Positions 8,288 to 16,678 of a DNA stretch of 64,000 nt are shown here, one piece after another. The position numbers and the translations under genes were made by a program. Position 1 is the first letter of the stretch, and each line of letters opens with the position of its first letter. This stretch comes from Elusimicrobiota bacterium (lineage in GTDB: Bacteria; Elusimicrobiota; Elusimicrobia; FEN-1173), in assembly GCA_016721625.1 (NCBI GenBank), contig JADKHR010000001.1, positions 124,001-188,000 of the forward strand, in the 5' to 3' direction. The notes under the pieces were generated by a model. That model had not been told where the DNA came from and made no database searches. It saw nothing but the letters and a program-made list of their open reading frames with translations.

Positions 8288-8476
8288 ATGGTCCGGAAAA
8301 GAAGGTCCACGTCGAGAGAAATCCGAGAACTTTACGAAACGTTCTTGCTGTTGGCGTTGCTACTTCTCCTTCTGGCCTTTCGATTCAAGTTCAGATCCGT
8401 TTCCTCATCCTCCGGCGTTTCAGCCCAACCTGCTGTCACCGACCTCCACCGTGGCGAATCGATTGAAGCCATATAA
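8288..8476 (+). CDS. Small single-pass membrane protein, unknown function
   Basis: 62 residues from ATG 8288, preceded by GGGAGGGG; a longer in-frame start at 8225 would lie inside the NtrC-type gene. A basic N-terminus (MVRKRRSTSREIRELYE) leads into one strongly hydrophobic stretch (FLLLALLLLLLAF) and a polar tail. It sits 16 bases after the activator gene and may be the last gene of the signalling operon. No family recognised. A short leucine-rich ORF like this could also be fortuitous, hence the moderate confidence. Confidence 0.45.
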   Translation: MVRKRRSTSREIRELYETFLLLALLLLLLAFRFKFRSVSSSSGVSAQPAVTDLHRGESIEAI

Positions 8477-8512
8477 ATCAGGTCGCTGAATAAAGCGGAA
8501 AATCCTAGAATT

Positions 8513-8533
8513 CACTTCGGCCGAAGTGTTGCA
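8513..8533 (+). promoter_or_regulatory. 16-base perfect palindrome overlapping a GG-N10-GC sigma-54-like site
   Basis: CACTTCGGCCGAAGTG at 8513-8528 is a perfect palindrome. Its central GG (8519-8520) lies ten bases before a GC (8531-8532) inside TTGCA, the sigma-54 -12 element. A start near 8544 would leave a leader of about 115 bases before the surface-protein gene. Either reading (operator or sigma-54 promoter) is possible; the -24 element is imperfect (CGGCCGA against TGGCACG). Confidence 0.35.
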
Positions 8534-8547
8534 TGAATGCGGATTGA

Positions 8548-8618
8548 GGCCCCCTTGTGGGGCCACAGGTTTAAGATCCTTGGGGTAGGGCCGGTCTCGA
8601 GCCAGCGGGAAGCCGGCC
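8548..8618 (+). other. Structured 5-prime leader with two hairpins
   Basis: GGCCCC (8548-8553) pairs with GGGGCC (8559-8564) over a 5-base loop, and GGCCGG (8589-8594) pairs with CCGGCC (8613-8618). Both lie between the candidate promoter and the start at 8658. I could not match the segment to a known riboswitch class. The first hairpin lacks a U-tract, so it is not a standard terminator. Confidence 0.35.
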
Positions 8619-8657
8619 AGGCAGAACGGAGTCAAATTCAACAAAAAGGGTAGCCCA

Positions 8658-9521
8658 ATGAAAAAAATGTCCCTCACTGTTAAAACCATTCTCGCCCTTG
8701 CGGCCGGCATCGCCCTCAGCTACCCGGCCCTGGCGGCCGCCCCCAATGAAATCGCCTACCAGGGAAAACTTACCGACAATGGGGGAAGCCCCCTAGCGGA
8801 CGGGAGTTATAGCATTACATTTTCCGTCTATGGGTCCGCTTCGGGGGGAAGTCCAATTGAATCGGTGAATCAATCCGTCTCTACCGTAAATGGGGTCTTC
8901 AGCACGGTTGTTCTTTTCACCGCGAACCATTTTAGCGGTGGGACGAGTCGTTACCTGCAACTTCAACGCGTGGGGGCCCCTTCGCCGTTCCTCCCGCGCC
9001 AAAAACTCGTGGCCGCTCCCTACGCCCTTGCCGTGGCGGCTGGAGCGGTTGGTTTGACTGAAATCAACCAGTCCGATTTGGATTCTCGGTATTTGAACGC
9101 GGCGAACCTCACCGGGTCCGTGGCGGATGCCCGGTTAAGTTCCAATGTGACGCTTCAGGGGAATACGGTAAACGCGGCAAACGGGTTGGTGATTTTAAAT
9201 GGATCCAATGAAGCCTCTATTGGCGGCGGTTTATCTTTGGGGGGTGGAACCGTTCTGAAGAAAATATTATCGGTCACCGGGCCGACCGATTTTGGAAGTT
9301 TGTCATCAGGCGCCACCTCGACCGATACCATCACAGTGACGGGGGCGAATCCGGGAGATGTCGTCCTGATCGGAGCGCCTTCGAACACTGACTTTAATAA
9401 ATTAATGTTGTATGGGTCCGTGACATCTGTTAATACGGTGACGGTCCGTTGTTTCAATCCGACAAGTTCAACAGTAAATACAATCTCAGGGACTGTTCGG
9501 GTGAGCGTTCTACAATATTAA
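8658..9521 (+). CDS. Secreted surface protein with N-terminal YQG-type domain
   Basis: 287 residues with a clear signal peptide (KTILALAAGIALSYPALAA, cleavage near residue 26). The mature N-terminus, PNEIAYQGKLTDNGGSPLADGSYSITFSVY split over residues 28-60, is a recurrent opening of secreted beta-rich proteins in this part of the bacterial tree. A short linker (APYALAVAAGAVGL...YLNAANLTGSV) resembles phage-tail-like trimeric stalk sequence, and the C-terminal ~100 residues are beta-rich with many Ser/Thr/Gly. Role unknown, presumably a cell-surface or extracellular structural protein. AAGGG precedes the ATG. Translated separately from the next large surface protein, 51 bases downstream. Confidence 0.75.
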   Translation: MKKMSLTVKTILALAAGIALSYPALAAAPNEIAYQGKLTDNGGSPLADGSYSITFSVYGSASGGSPIESVNQSVSTVNGVFSTVVLFTANHFSGGTSRYLQLQRVGAPSPFLPRQKLVAAPYALAVAAGAVGLTEINQSDLDSRYLNAANLTGSVADARLSSNVTLQGNTVNAANGLVILNGSNEASIGGGLSLGGGTVLKKILSVTGPTDFGSLSSGATSTDTITVTGANPGDVVLIGAPSNTDFNKLMLYGSVTSVNTVTVRCFNPTSSTVNTISGTVRVSVLQY

Positions 9522-9572
9522 GAATACGGGTTTAATTTGGATTTAGCGGATGGATAGTTCCGGAGGAAAATC

Positions 9573-11570
9573 GTGAATCGAGGTCGTTGGGCCAGGCGCG
9601 GATGGCGCGTGACGGATTTTCTTAAGGTCGGGGTTATCGGCCTTGGGGTCCTGTTTTCCTTTTCTTTGGCCTTCGCCATCGAATATACGGATGGGACTTA
9701 CAACATCACGCGGAGCGATATCAATGGGGAGGGAGCCATTAACGCCGATGATGGCTCAGTTCTATTGCAGGGGAGCATTGGAACTGTGGATGTTGGTACC
9801 TCTTCTTACTCGGGCGGCCGGCACCTGGGTGGAATTCAAGGGAACCTTTACTATCCAAGCATCCCCACCTCCTTCCAACCGGTGCCGTTATCGGTAACCT
9901 CCACCTCATTCAAAGTCAACTGGCTAGCCCCCGGGTCGGGAATCAAGTCCGACATTAGAGTTAACAATTATCAGTTGCGCCAACGAACCACCCCGATGAA
10001 CCAGGCCAACTTCGACTCTTCGACCGACGTCCCGGCTAGCTTTTCCGCCGTCACCACAGGAACCCTGCACCCGGATATAACGGTCCCCGGGCTCAGTTAC
10101 AACACGGTCTATTACATTGGCTTGGAAGCGCTTGATTCAGATTTCACCAAAAACAGGTCCTACCTCACCACGACCTCCGCCTGCACGCTGGCGCCGGAAA
10201 TCACGAATGTTTCCTATGCGACGGATTACGACAACAAGTTAATCGCCGTTTCCTTTAACCCCAACAACCCGCGTTCAGACGCCTTGGATTTTGAGGGTCG
10301 CCTGTCGACCACCACAAGCTTTATCCTAGCCCAGACCCTTACGCAAGCGATAACGGACAACAACGCCACATCGGTGACCCTTCCGGATTTTAATAGCCTC
10401 GACCGGAACAAGACTTGGTATTTCCAAGCGAGGGCAAAAAATCAGGCCGGAGCCTATACCCCGTGGTATCCCGCCGTTCCCGTCGCCATGGTTTTCCAAA
10501 ACGCCATTCCCACGGCAACGATGGCCGCCTCAGAGGTCTATGTGACCAGCGCCACTCTTCGCTGGAACGTCGCGGGTCTCCCGGCCGGAAACCAATACCA
10601 AGCGGAAGCCTCCTCGGATAATTTTTTTACCGTCAGCCGAAGCGCCCTTCTCCCAAACACCCAACCTTATTATCGCTTCCCCTTCCTCGATGATAACCAG
10701 GCCTACAAATTCCGCGTCCAAGTTTTTGACAACGTGAGCTCCCCCGTGGGTTATTCCAGCGAGATTTCAGCGGTCACGAGCGTCTTCCGCCCGACGGCGG
10801 TGCAAGCCTTCGATGTTTTCCAAACTAGCGCGACAGCGATTTGGTCCTGGAGCGGCGCCCCCCGCGCGCACTCTTTTAAAGTCGACATATCCTCCATTTC
10901 TCCGTCCTCCGGGTTCCTCAGCGCGGGGGCGGACGTCAACACAAACATCACCCCGTATCCGTTGAACTCCCTCCAAATCAACACCCCCTACTACATAAAG
11001 GTCACGGCCTTGAACTCCTCGGGGGTCCCCTCCGCGCAAGGCCCCGGCGACGTGGCCACTTTCTTCACCCAGGCGGTACCGCCCGGCCCCCTGGGTATTA
11101 TGGTCCCCCCCGACCCTCGGCATCAAATCTCGTTCTCCTGGACCCACAACGGGAACAACCCGCTTTCTCGGTATCGGGCGGAACTTTCCCGGGATTCGGC
11201 TTTTTCCACGGTTCTGGCCTCGACGGATCTTCCCAGCGGGCAGGTTTCTCATATGTTTGAAAACGTGAACCCGTTGGTTCCGGGCGATCCTGTCCTCGCG
11301 AACGACGAGCATTTCGTCCGCGTTCGAACCCTCCAGGCGTCCAACGGATCGCCATTGGATCCGCCCGTGACTGGAAACAGTATCACCGCCCCCTTGGCCC
11401 CGGTTTTGATATCCGTGACCCGAGCCGTTCGCGATCTCGCCATCCAATGGACGGATGAGTCGGGAACCATTAAAAACTCCCCGAACACCCAGTACCGTAG
11501 CTTGGTCCACGGGTTTGTTTTTGGCTTCCCTGCCCCCATCGACCTATGCCATGCCAGCGACGGCGGGTAG
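9573..11570 (+). CDS. Large FN3-repeat surface protein, N-terminal part (frameshifted)
   Basis: GTG start with GGAGG eight bases upstream. Signal peptide at about residues 14-37 (FLKVGVIGLGVLFSFSLAFA). A short domain SDINGEGAINADDGSVLLQG...GGRHLGG follows, of the kind that opens many Elusimicrobiota/PVC surface proteins, then consecutive fibronectin type III domains, each ~95 residues with the NTVYYIGLEAL / NKTWYFQARAKN / NTPYYIKVTALN strand. The frame runs out around 11500-11530 into a stop at 11570, while the +1 frame continues the FN3 pattern, so this ORF and 11455-14544 are one gene of ~1,657 codons with one extra base in between. Confidence 0.8.
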   Translation: MNRGRWARRGWRVTDFLKVGVIGLGVLFSFSLAFAIEYTDGTYNITRSDINGEGAINADDGSVLLQGSIGTVDVGTSSYSGGRHLGGIQGNLYYPSIPTSFQPVPLSVTSTSFKVNWLAPGSGIKSDIRVNNYQLRQRTTPMNQANFDSSTDVPASFSAVTTGTLHPDITVPGLSYNTVYYIGLEALDSDFTKNRSYLTTTSACTLAPEITNVSYATDYDNKLIAVSFNPNNPRSDALDFEGRLSTTTSFILAQTLTQAITDNNATSVTLPDFNSLDRNKTWYFQARAKNQAGAYTPWYPAVPVAMVFQNAIPTATMAASEVYVTSATLRWNVAGLPAGNQYQAEASSDNFFTVSRSALLPNTQPYYRFPFLDDNQAYKFRVQVFDNVSSPVGYSSEISAVTSVFRPTAVQAFDVFQTSATAIWSWSGAPRAHSFKVDISSISPSSGFLSAGADVNTNITPYPLNSLQINTPYYIKVTALNSSGVPSAQGPGDVATFFTQAVPPGPLGIMVPPDPRHQISFSWTHNGNNPLSRYRAELSRDSAFSTVLASTDLPSGQVSHMFENVNPLVPGDPVLANDEHFVRVRTLQASNGSPLDPPVTGNSITAPLAPVLISVTRAVRDLAIQWTDESGTIKNSPNTQYRSLVHGFVFGFPAPIDLCHASDGG

Positions 11571-14544
11571 CCCGACCTCGTTGACTCCAAACACCACCTA
11601 CCAGGTTCAGGTGAACGCCCTAAGCCGAAGCGGCTCTTCTTTTTCTGGTCAAGCCTCATCGACGGTTGCCGTGACCTTGGCTAATTCGCCCATCCTTAAC
11701 ACGGCGGACCCCGACATTTTTGAAAGTTCCATTACCGTCCGATGGTCCGCGCCTGGGAACCCCGGCGACACGGAATACAAGGTGGAAATCTCCACCATCC
11801 AGACGTTTCCCTCGAATTCGACCTCGTCAGCCTCCGTCACGGGTCTCTTTCATAATTTCAATAACCTCGTTTCGAATCGAAAGTATTACGCGCGCGTCTC
11901 CGCCGTCAATCGCGAAGGCATTTGGGCCGCAAATTTGTTGTTTGATACATACCAAACCAAGCCCGCGCCTCCCGTGATCCTACCCTTTGGGAAACCCGTT
12001 TCCACGACCACCGCTGATTTGAATCTGGGATGGAGTGCCAACGGAAATGACGGAGCGACCTATTATGACACAAGGAGCCCTCCGTCCCTTATTTGGGACA
12101 CGCCCAACCAGGTTTTGGGGCGGACCTTTCCAGGACTTCTGCCGAACAAGCCCTATTCGTTTGAAGTGCGGGCCAAAGACATCAACCTCACCCGATTAAA
12201 AGATGCCGTCAGCGTGACGACGACTGTCTATACCCGCGCCCAACCGGCCGACCCCTTTGAATACGGAAATGTCACGGATTTAGACACCTGGGAGATTCGA
12301 ATCGCTTCGAAAGCCAACGATCCAAACACCACGGAATACGCTTTCCAGTTCGAAGCGGTGGGTTCGCCGACACCCTCCTTCCACGATCGGTTTCTTGTTT
12401 ATTCCGGCGGGAATGCCGTCCCTAGCGCCATTACGGACATCAACAATACCAGTGTGTGGCGAACCCTGGCCCAATGGGGGCTCCTGGACGCGGGAACCGG
12501 TCGTTACGTTATTAACGGAGACAATTTGCCGAGCGAGAATCACCATCTTAAGGTGTTTGTCCGGAACGGGGACAAGCAGGTCGAGGCCCCGTCATACAAT
12601 CTCATCGAACCGCAGTCGGGAACGCCGCGGGTTGAACTGACGGTGAGGGGAGCCACCGTCACGGCGGCGCAAAGTTGGCAGGCATCCGTTTTCGTCAGTT
12701 CAAGCGTCATCCCTTTTCGGGCCTCGGGTTCCTCCCATTTCAACATCCTCATGAGCTCCGTCCTGTCGGACAGCACCACCTTTTCCAACGGGAATTATAC
12801 GTCGGTGGGCCAAGGTTGGAACGGGGTTCAAAAAGACACGGCTTATTGCTCCGACGATAGCATCAACGTGAACCCCACTTATGTGGGTCCGTTGCAGGGG
12901 GTGTGCGTTCCGGGAGAAGATCGATATTTCCTCCACATCGTGGGTGATAAAATGTCCGCAACGGGAAACCCCTCTTCGCCCATTTATCCCGGCGATCCCT
13001 CTTTCCGCATTTACGTGGATTTGACCCCGCCCCAGGCCGGCCCCATCGATGCGCAGTGGGCGGGCTTCGTGATTCCCGACAACGGCGGGACGTTGGGTTT
13101 TCAAACCATTGATTTCTCGTGGCCCGTTATCGACTTGGGCCATCCGGTGTCCAGAAGCCCCATCGTGGGGTGGGCGTACCGTTTCGTTCTCAACGACAAC
13201 TCCCTGGACCCGGTCCAGAGCACGACGACGCGTTTCGTGGCTGGACCCGCCGTTCGGCTGGCTTTATCGAGCGCGGAAGGGAGCGGGGGGGTTGTTCCCG
13301 CCACGGGGACCTACTATTTCAAGGCGATCGGGTTGGACCTGGCGGGGAACTGGCAATCCGCGCCCACCTCCTTTACCTACAACTTCAAAGAGGACTCCCT
13401 GCCGCCGAGCTTCAAGGGTGTTTCCTTGGCGGGGGCCAAAATGCCGAAGTCGGATTACCACTACGCGGCCGTGGACCCGTCCGCGCCGATCCGCTTGATT
13501 TTCTCCGAACCCATGAATCTGGCCAGCCCGGGGGCCCTCTCCTTCATCCAAACCCACAATGCCCTGGGCCAACAGGTGAACGCCACCGTGACCTTTACCT
13601 CCACGGCGACGGTGGCGGATGGATCGACGACTTACATGGATGTGACCGCCAACGTGCCCCTCGAACGGGGCGCGCGATACGAAATCCTTTCCAGCACGTC
13701 GAACCTTCGGGACCTGGGCGGGAACCGCATGTCCCAAAACCAACAGTTTTCCGTCACGTTTTTCACCCAGATCGACCCGAACGCCGCGACGGTGTTCGTG
13801 ACCCTGGACAACGGGGCGCGGTTGGACGTGAGCGCCAACGCTTTCGGCGCGGACCCTTCCGGAGTGGCCTTCGATGACGACGTCAGGAACGACCCCGCGC
13901 CCATCGGGGCCGCCGTGCGCGGCGCGAGCGGGGCCGTGTCCCGCCGGTCCGGCGGAGATTACAATCAAGTTTTGGCCACCAAGGAGTTCAACCATTACGC
14001 TTCGGACGGGACCCGGCTGACGGCGCCGTTCCGAGCGCCTGTCACCTTGACCTTCAGCTATCCAGACGCGGACGGCAACGGCATCGTGGACGGAACCGAA
14101 AGCGGCCACCCCGTCAAGGTGGACCGTTTGGCGATCTACGCTTTGGACGAATTGTCCGGCGCCTGGATGAAACTGCCGGGCAGCCGGGTGGACACCGCTC
14201 TTCGCCAAGTGTCCGTTGACCTGCGCCACTTTTCGGTGTACGCGTTGATCGGTACGGCCTCTTTCGACCTGACGGAAGCCCATCCGTTCCCTGTTCCCTA
14301 CCGCGCGGCGAAAGACGCCGGGGGCATCGTCTTCAGTTTCCCCAATTCCCAGATCGCGAAGGTCCAGGTGTTCACCTTGGACGGACGGCTGGTGAAAACC
14401 CTGTCGGACGACACGGGGGCCGGGTTCGTCCGGTGGGACCCCGTGAACACGGACGGGGGCGATCCCGTCGCGTCGGACGTCTATCTTTACGTGATTGAAA
14501 ACGACCAAGAGCGGAAGGTCGGCAAGCTGATGGTGATCCGATGA
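11455..14544 (+). CDS. Large FN3/SbsA-Ig surface protein with FlgD/T9SS-like tail, C-terminal part
   Basis: Continuation of the gene at 9573; true coding here begins near 11500, upstream codons in this frame being a shadow. More FN3 domains (NTTYQVQVNALS, NRKYYARVSAVN, NKPYSFEVRAKD), an Ig-like stretch beginning DLTPPQAGPIDAQW, then an SbsA-type Ig domain (DPSAPIRLIFSEPMNLASPG ... RGARYEILSSTSNLRDLGGNRM). The last ~85 residues match the FlgD-Ig/T9SS sorting-tail pattern: HPFPVPYR, IAKVQVFTLDGRLVKTL, DVYLYVIENDQERKVGKLMVIR read in order. Probably exported and anchored outside the cell. The stop overlaps the PorV-like start (ATGA at 14541). Confidence 0.82.
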   Translation: MSREPLKTPRTPSTVAWSTGLFLASLPPSTYAMPATAGSPTSLTPNTTYQVQVNALSRSGSSFSGQASSTVAVTLANSPILNTADPDIFESSITVRWSAPGNPGDTEYKVEISTIQTFPSNSTSSASVTGLFHNFNNLVSNRKYYARVSAVNREGIWAANLLFDTYQTKPAPPVILPFGKPVSTTTADLNLGWSANGNDGATYYDTRSPPSLIWDTPNQVLGRTFPGLLPNKPYSFEVRAKDINLTRLKDAVSVTTTVYTRAQPADPFEYGNVTDLDTWEIRIASKANDPNTTEYAFQFEAVGSPTPSFHDRFLVYSGGNAVPSAITDINNTSVWRTLAQWGLLDAGTGRYVINGDNLPSENHHLKVFVRNGDKQVEAPSYNLIEPQSGTPRVELTVRGATVTAAQSWQASVFVSSSVIPFRASGSSHFNILMSSVLSDSTTFSNGNYTSVGQGWNGVQKDTAYCSDDSINVNPTYVGPLQGVCVPGEDRYFLHIVGDKMSATGNPSSPIYPGDPSFRIYVDLTPPQAGPIDAQWAGFVIPDNGGTLGFQTIDFSWPVIDLGHPVSRSPIVGWAYRFVLNDNSLDPVQSTTTRFVAGPAVRLALSSAEGSGGVVPATGTYYFKAIGLDLAGNWQSAPTSFTYNFKEDSLPPSFKGVSLAGAKMPKSDYHYAAVDPSAPIRLIFSEPMNLASPGALSFIQTHNALGQQVNATVTFTSTATVADGSTTYMDVTANVPLERGARYEILSSTSNLRDLGGNRMSQNQQFSVTFFTQIDPNAATVFVTLDNGARLDVSANAFGADPSGVAFDDDVRNDPAPIGAAVRGASGAVSRRSGGDYNQVLATKEFNHYASDGTRLTAPFRAPVTLTFSYPDADGNGIVDGTESGHPVKVDRLAIYALDELSGAWMKLPGSRVDTALRQVSVDLRHFSVYALIGTASFDLTEAHPFPVPYRAAKDAGGIVFSFPNSQIAKVQVFTLDGRLVKTLSDDTGAGFVRWDPVNTDGGDPVASDVYLYVIENDQERKVGKLMVIR

Positions 14545-15704
14545 GTTCCCTCGGTCGGCGGTTTTGGAAAGGAGGGACGCCGGACGCCCTCGTGCTGACG
14601 GCCGCGCTGTTCGGGCTGGTTCCCACCCTTCTGGCAAAATCCTCCGGCAACACCACGGCGAACTTCCTCCAGATGGGGGTGGGCGCGCGGGGGGTGGCCA
14701 TGGGGGAGGCGCAAACGGCGGCGGTGAACGACGCCACGAGCCTCTATTGGAACCCGGCGGGGTTGGGCGGGCTGACGCAGAGCGAAATCATGTTCATGCA
14801 CAACGCCGCCGTGCAGGGGACGGACCAGGACGTGTTTTACTTTGCCCGGCCCACGGCCTCGGGCGGGGTTTTGGGCGTGGGCGGATCGTTCCTGCGGGTG
14901 GGCGACATCGAGGGGTTCGACAGCACCAACGGGATCACCGGAAACGTGGCGGCCTCCGACTCCCTGCTGACCCTGGGGTGGGCGAAGCCTTGGGAGGACC
15001 TGCGTTGGTTCTCCGGGATCCAGACGGGGGTGAACCTCAAGGTGTTGAAGAAAACCTTGGACCAAGAGTCGGCCCTGGGCTACATGGCGGACGTGGGGCT
15101 CATCTACGAAGCCCAGAGCAAATGGAACCAGGGTCTCCGTACCGGCTTTGTCCTCCAAAACGCGGGGACCGGCCTGACCTTCGATTCAGAGAAAGCCTCT
15201 TTCCCCATGGCCATGAAACTGGGCGCGGCGTATCCGCTTTTCGGCGACAACATGACGCTGGCCGGCGACCTGGTCCTGCCTGGGGCCGGGGGTCCCTACC
15301 TCAACCTGGGGGCCGACTACCGGATCTGGGACATTCTGGCCTTCCGCCTGGGCTATAAAGGCAACAACGATCTGGACACGGGCCTGACCTACGGGTTCGG
15401 GATCGGCAACGAACGGCTCCACCTGGACTACGCGTTCGTGCCGTTCGGGCGGTTCGGTGACAGCCATCGGATCAGCTTGGGCATGCGGTTCGGGCCCGCC
15501 TACCGGCAAGTGCAGGTCACGACCCAGGTGGAGATGGCCTATAAGCGCGCGCTCTCCCGCTACGCCCAGGGGTACATGGTGGACGCCTACATGCAGGCGA
15601 CCCAAATTCTGACCGTGGCCCCTGGCACCGCCCGGCCAAACTGTTGGCGCGGCGGATCGAGTCGGAATTCAAGCAGATGGCCGATGAGGCCCCGGGCGGA
15701 ATAA
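14541..15704 (+). CDS. PorV/PorQ-family outer-membrane beta-barrel (C-terminus frameshifted)
   Basis: Signal-anchor-like N-terminus, then the PorV family hallmark SSGNTTANFLQMGVGARGVAMG with NDATSLYWNPAGLG, followed by alternating barrel strands and the terminal strand pair FGIGNERLHLDYAFVPFG / HRISLGMRFG at about residues 295-318. PorV is the outer-membrane shuttle of type IX secretion; related barrels occur outside Bacteroidota. After the barrel the chain enters a helical TPR region. At C4 (15619-15622) the frame is lost: adding a C gives APWHRPAKLLARRIESEFKQ, a TPR-like helix, where this frame gives junk and stops at 15704. The barrel call is firm; a T9SS role is inference. Confidence 0.85.
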   Translation: MSSLGRRFWKGGTPDALVLTAALFGLVPTLLAKSSGNTTANFLQMGVGARGVAMGEAQTAAVNDATSLYWNPAGLGGLTQSEIMFMHNAAVQGTDQDVFYFARPTASGGVLGVGGSFLRVGDIEGFDSTNGITGNVAASDSLLTLGWAKPWEDLRWFSGIQTGVNLKVLKKTLDQESALGYMADVGLIYEAQSKWNQGLRTGFVLQNAGTGLTFDSEKASFPMAMKLGAAYPLFGDNMTLAGDLVLPGAGGPYLNLGADYRIWDILAFRLGYKGNNDLDTGLTYGFGIGNERLHLDYAFVPFGRFGDSHRISLGMRFGPAYRQVQVTTQVEMAYKRALSRYAQGYMVDAYMQATQILTVAPGTARPNCWRGGSSRNSSRWPMRPRAE

Positions 15705-15716
15705 CTCCAAGGCCAG

Positions 15717-16124
15717 GTGGACGATCACTTCGCCCGGGGCGAGCAGTTCTTCCAGGTGGACGACCTGCTCCGCGCGCGGCGGGAGTTCCAGTCCATCATG
15801 GCCCTCCAACCCGACCACATGGGCGCCAAGACCTACTTGAACCGGATCGACGAACGATTTCAAAGTTTGACCGAAAGCTTCTATGCCATGGCGGTCCAAT
15901 CGTTCGCCGCGCAGGATTTCGTGCAAGCCGGCGAGCTGGCCGACAAAGTATTGTCCCTGACCCCCGACCACCCCGAAGCGCGGGAGCTGAAAGCGCGGGT
16001 GGAGGAGGTCCAAAAGAAATACCAGGAGGCCGCCGAAACGCAACGCATAACGGAAATCATCCGCCCCCTGGCGGAAAGCGGCGGGAACTTTTCGAACAAA
16101 AACGCTATGAGGAAGCCCTGGTGA
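15717..16124 (+). CDS. TPR region of the PorV-like protein, middle fragment
   Basis: Same frame as the barrel but beyond the stop at 15702-15704, beginning GTG 15717 only by default. It encodes TPR-type helix pairs: FARGEQFFQVDDLLRARREF, ALQPDHMGAKTYLNRIDERF, AVQSFAAQDFVQAGELADKV and LTPDHPEARELKARVEEV, read in order. The protein then leaves the frame at C5 (16064-16068): one more C gives IRPPGGKRRELFEQKRYEEAL, which resumes TPRs. I read 14541-16564 as one gene (barrel followed by ~5-6 TPRs) with three or four indels rather than three genes. Confidence 0.6.
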   Translation: MDDHFARGEQFFQVDDLLRARREFQSIMALQPDHMGAKTYLNRIDERFQSLTESFYAMAVQSFAAQDFVQAGELADKVLSLTPDHPEARELKARVEEVQKKYQEAAETQRITEIIRPLAESGGNFSNKNAMRKPW

Positions 16125-16564
16125 AGTTCGAAGAAATCCTGAAGAACAACACCGGCGACGAGGAAGCCCTCCGATTCCGGGACCTCAGTCGGAACCTGAT
16201 CGCCAAAGACGCTTACAACCTGGCCCTGCGTTCCGCCCGGGACGGGGACACGAAAACGGCGGTGGCCTACGCTCAGAAAGCGCTCAGAAACTGGCCGAAT
16301 TTCCCCGAGGCCGCGGAACTGCTCAAAACGCTTCTGGCGAAAAAAGGCGGGGAAGATATGGTGAAATCCAAAGAACTTTACAACCAATCCCTTGATTCCT
16401 TCCTGGCGGGGGACCCGCAGAAGGCCCTGGAGCTCGCCCAAAAGGCCCTGGAGCTTTGGCCTGACAACACGGAAGCCCGCCGCATGGTGGAACGCCTCTC
16501 CCAGGGCGGCGCCGGCACCCCGAAAATCAGTTCCAAAAACACTCGTGGGGGGGATCACTTCTGA
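16070..16564 (+). CDS. TPR region of the PorV-like protein, C-terminal fragment
   Basis: Third frame of the broken gene. TPR pairs ELFEQKRYEEALVKFEEIL, ALRSARDGDTKTAVAYAQKAL, ELYNQSLDSFLAGDPQKALE and LAQKALELWPDNTEARRMVE are evident. The TGA at 16562 lies inside a 14-base palindrome. No start codon with a ribosome site is present, in line with this being the tail of the gene at 14541 and not an independent gene. Confidence 0.6.
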   Translation, partial: GGKRRELFEQKRYEEALVKFEEILKNNTGDEEALRFRDLSRNLIAKDAYNLALRSARDGDTKTAVAYAQKALRNWPNFPEAAELLKTLLAKKGGEDMVKSKELYNQSLDSFLAGDPQKALELAQKALELWPDNTEARRMVERLSQGGAGTPKISSKNTRGGDHF

Positions 16565-16641
16565 GAATTCTCAGGGGAAATGCTAACAAAGGTTGCATGG
16601 GTTGACAGCTCGACCTTTTTGATCAAAACTTAGCCTAAGTT
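16561..16641 (+). promoter_or_regulatory. Three palindromes and a TTGACA box before the efflux operon
   Basis: The 114-base gap before 16679 contains CTGAGAATTCTCAG (16561-16574, perfect), TTTTGATCAAAA (16617-16628, perfect) and AACTTAG-C-CTAAGTT (16627-16641). TTGACA at 16602-16607 could be a -35 box; the -10 position (AAAACT after 17 bases) is poor and falls under the palindromes, which would suit a repressor or activator site. No regulator gene of TetR/MarR type is in the window. Confidence 0.4.
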
Positions 16642-16678
16642 GGAATCTTGACGTGAGGGGATATCTATTTTTTACATT

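Noticed and set aside
8540..8620. Riboswitch before the secreted-protein gene
   Set aside because: I compared it by eye with cyclic di-GMP, cobalamin, TPP and fluoride consensus cores and found none; kept only as a structured leader.
13264..14637. 457-codon minus-strand frame
   Set aside because: Antisense of the FN3/SbsA surface protein; composition (His, Arg, Gly-rich) is that of a shadow frame.
14541..16564. Three separate genes (barrel, TPR, TPR)
   Set aside because: No start codons with ribosome sites at the inner pieces, and single-base repairs make one continuous barrel-TPR protein.
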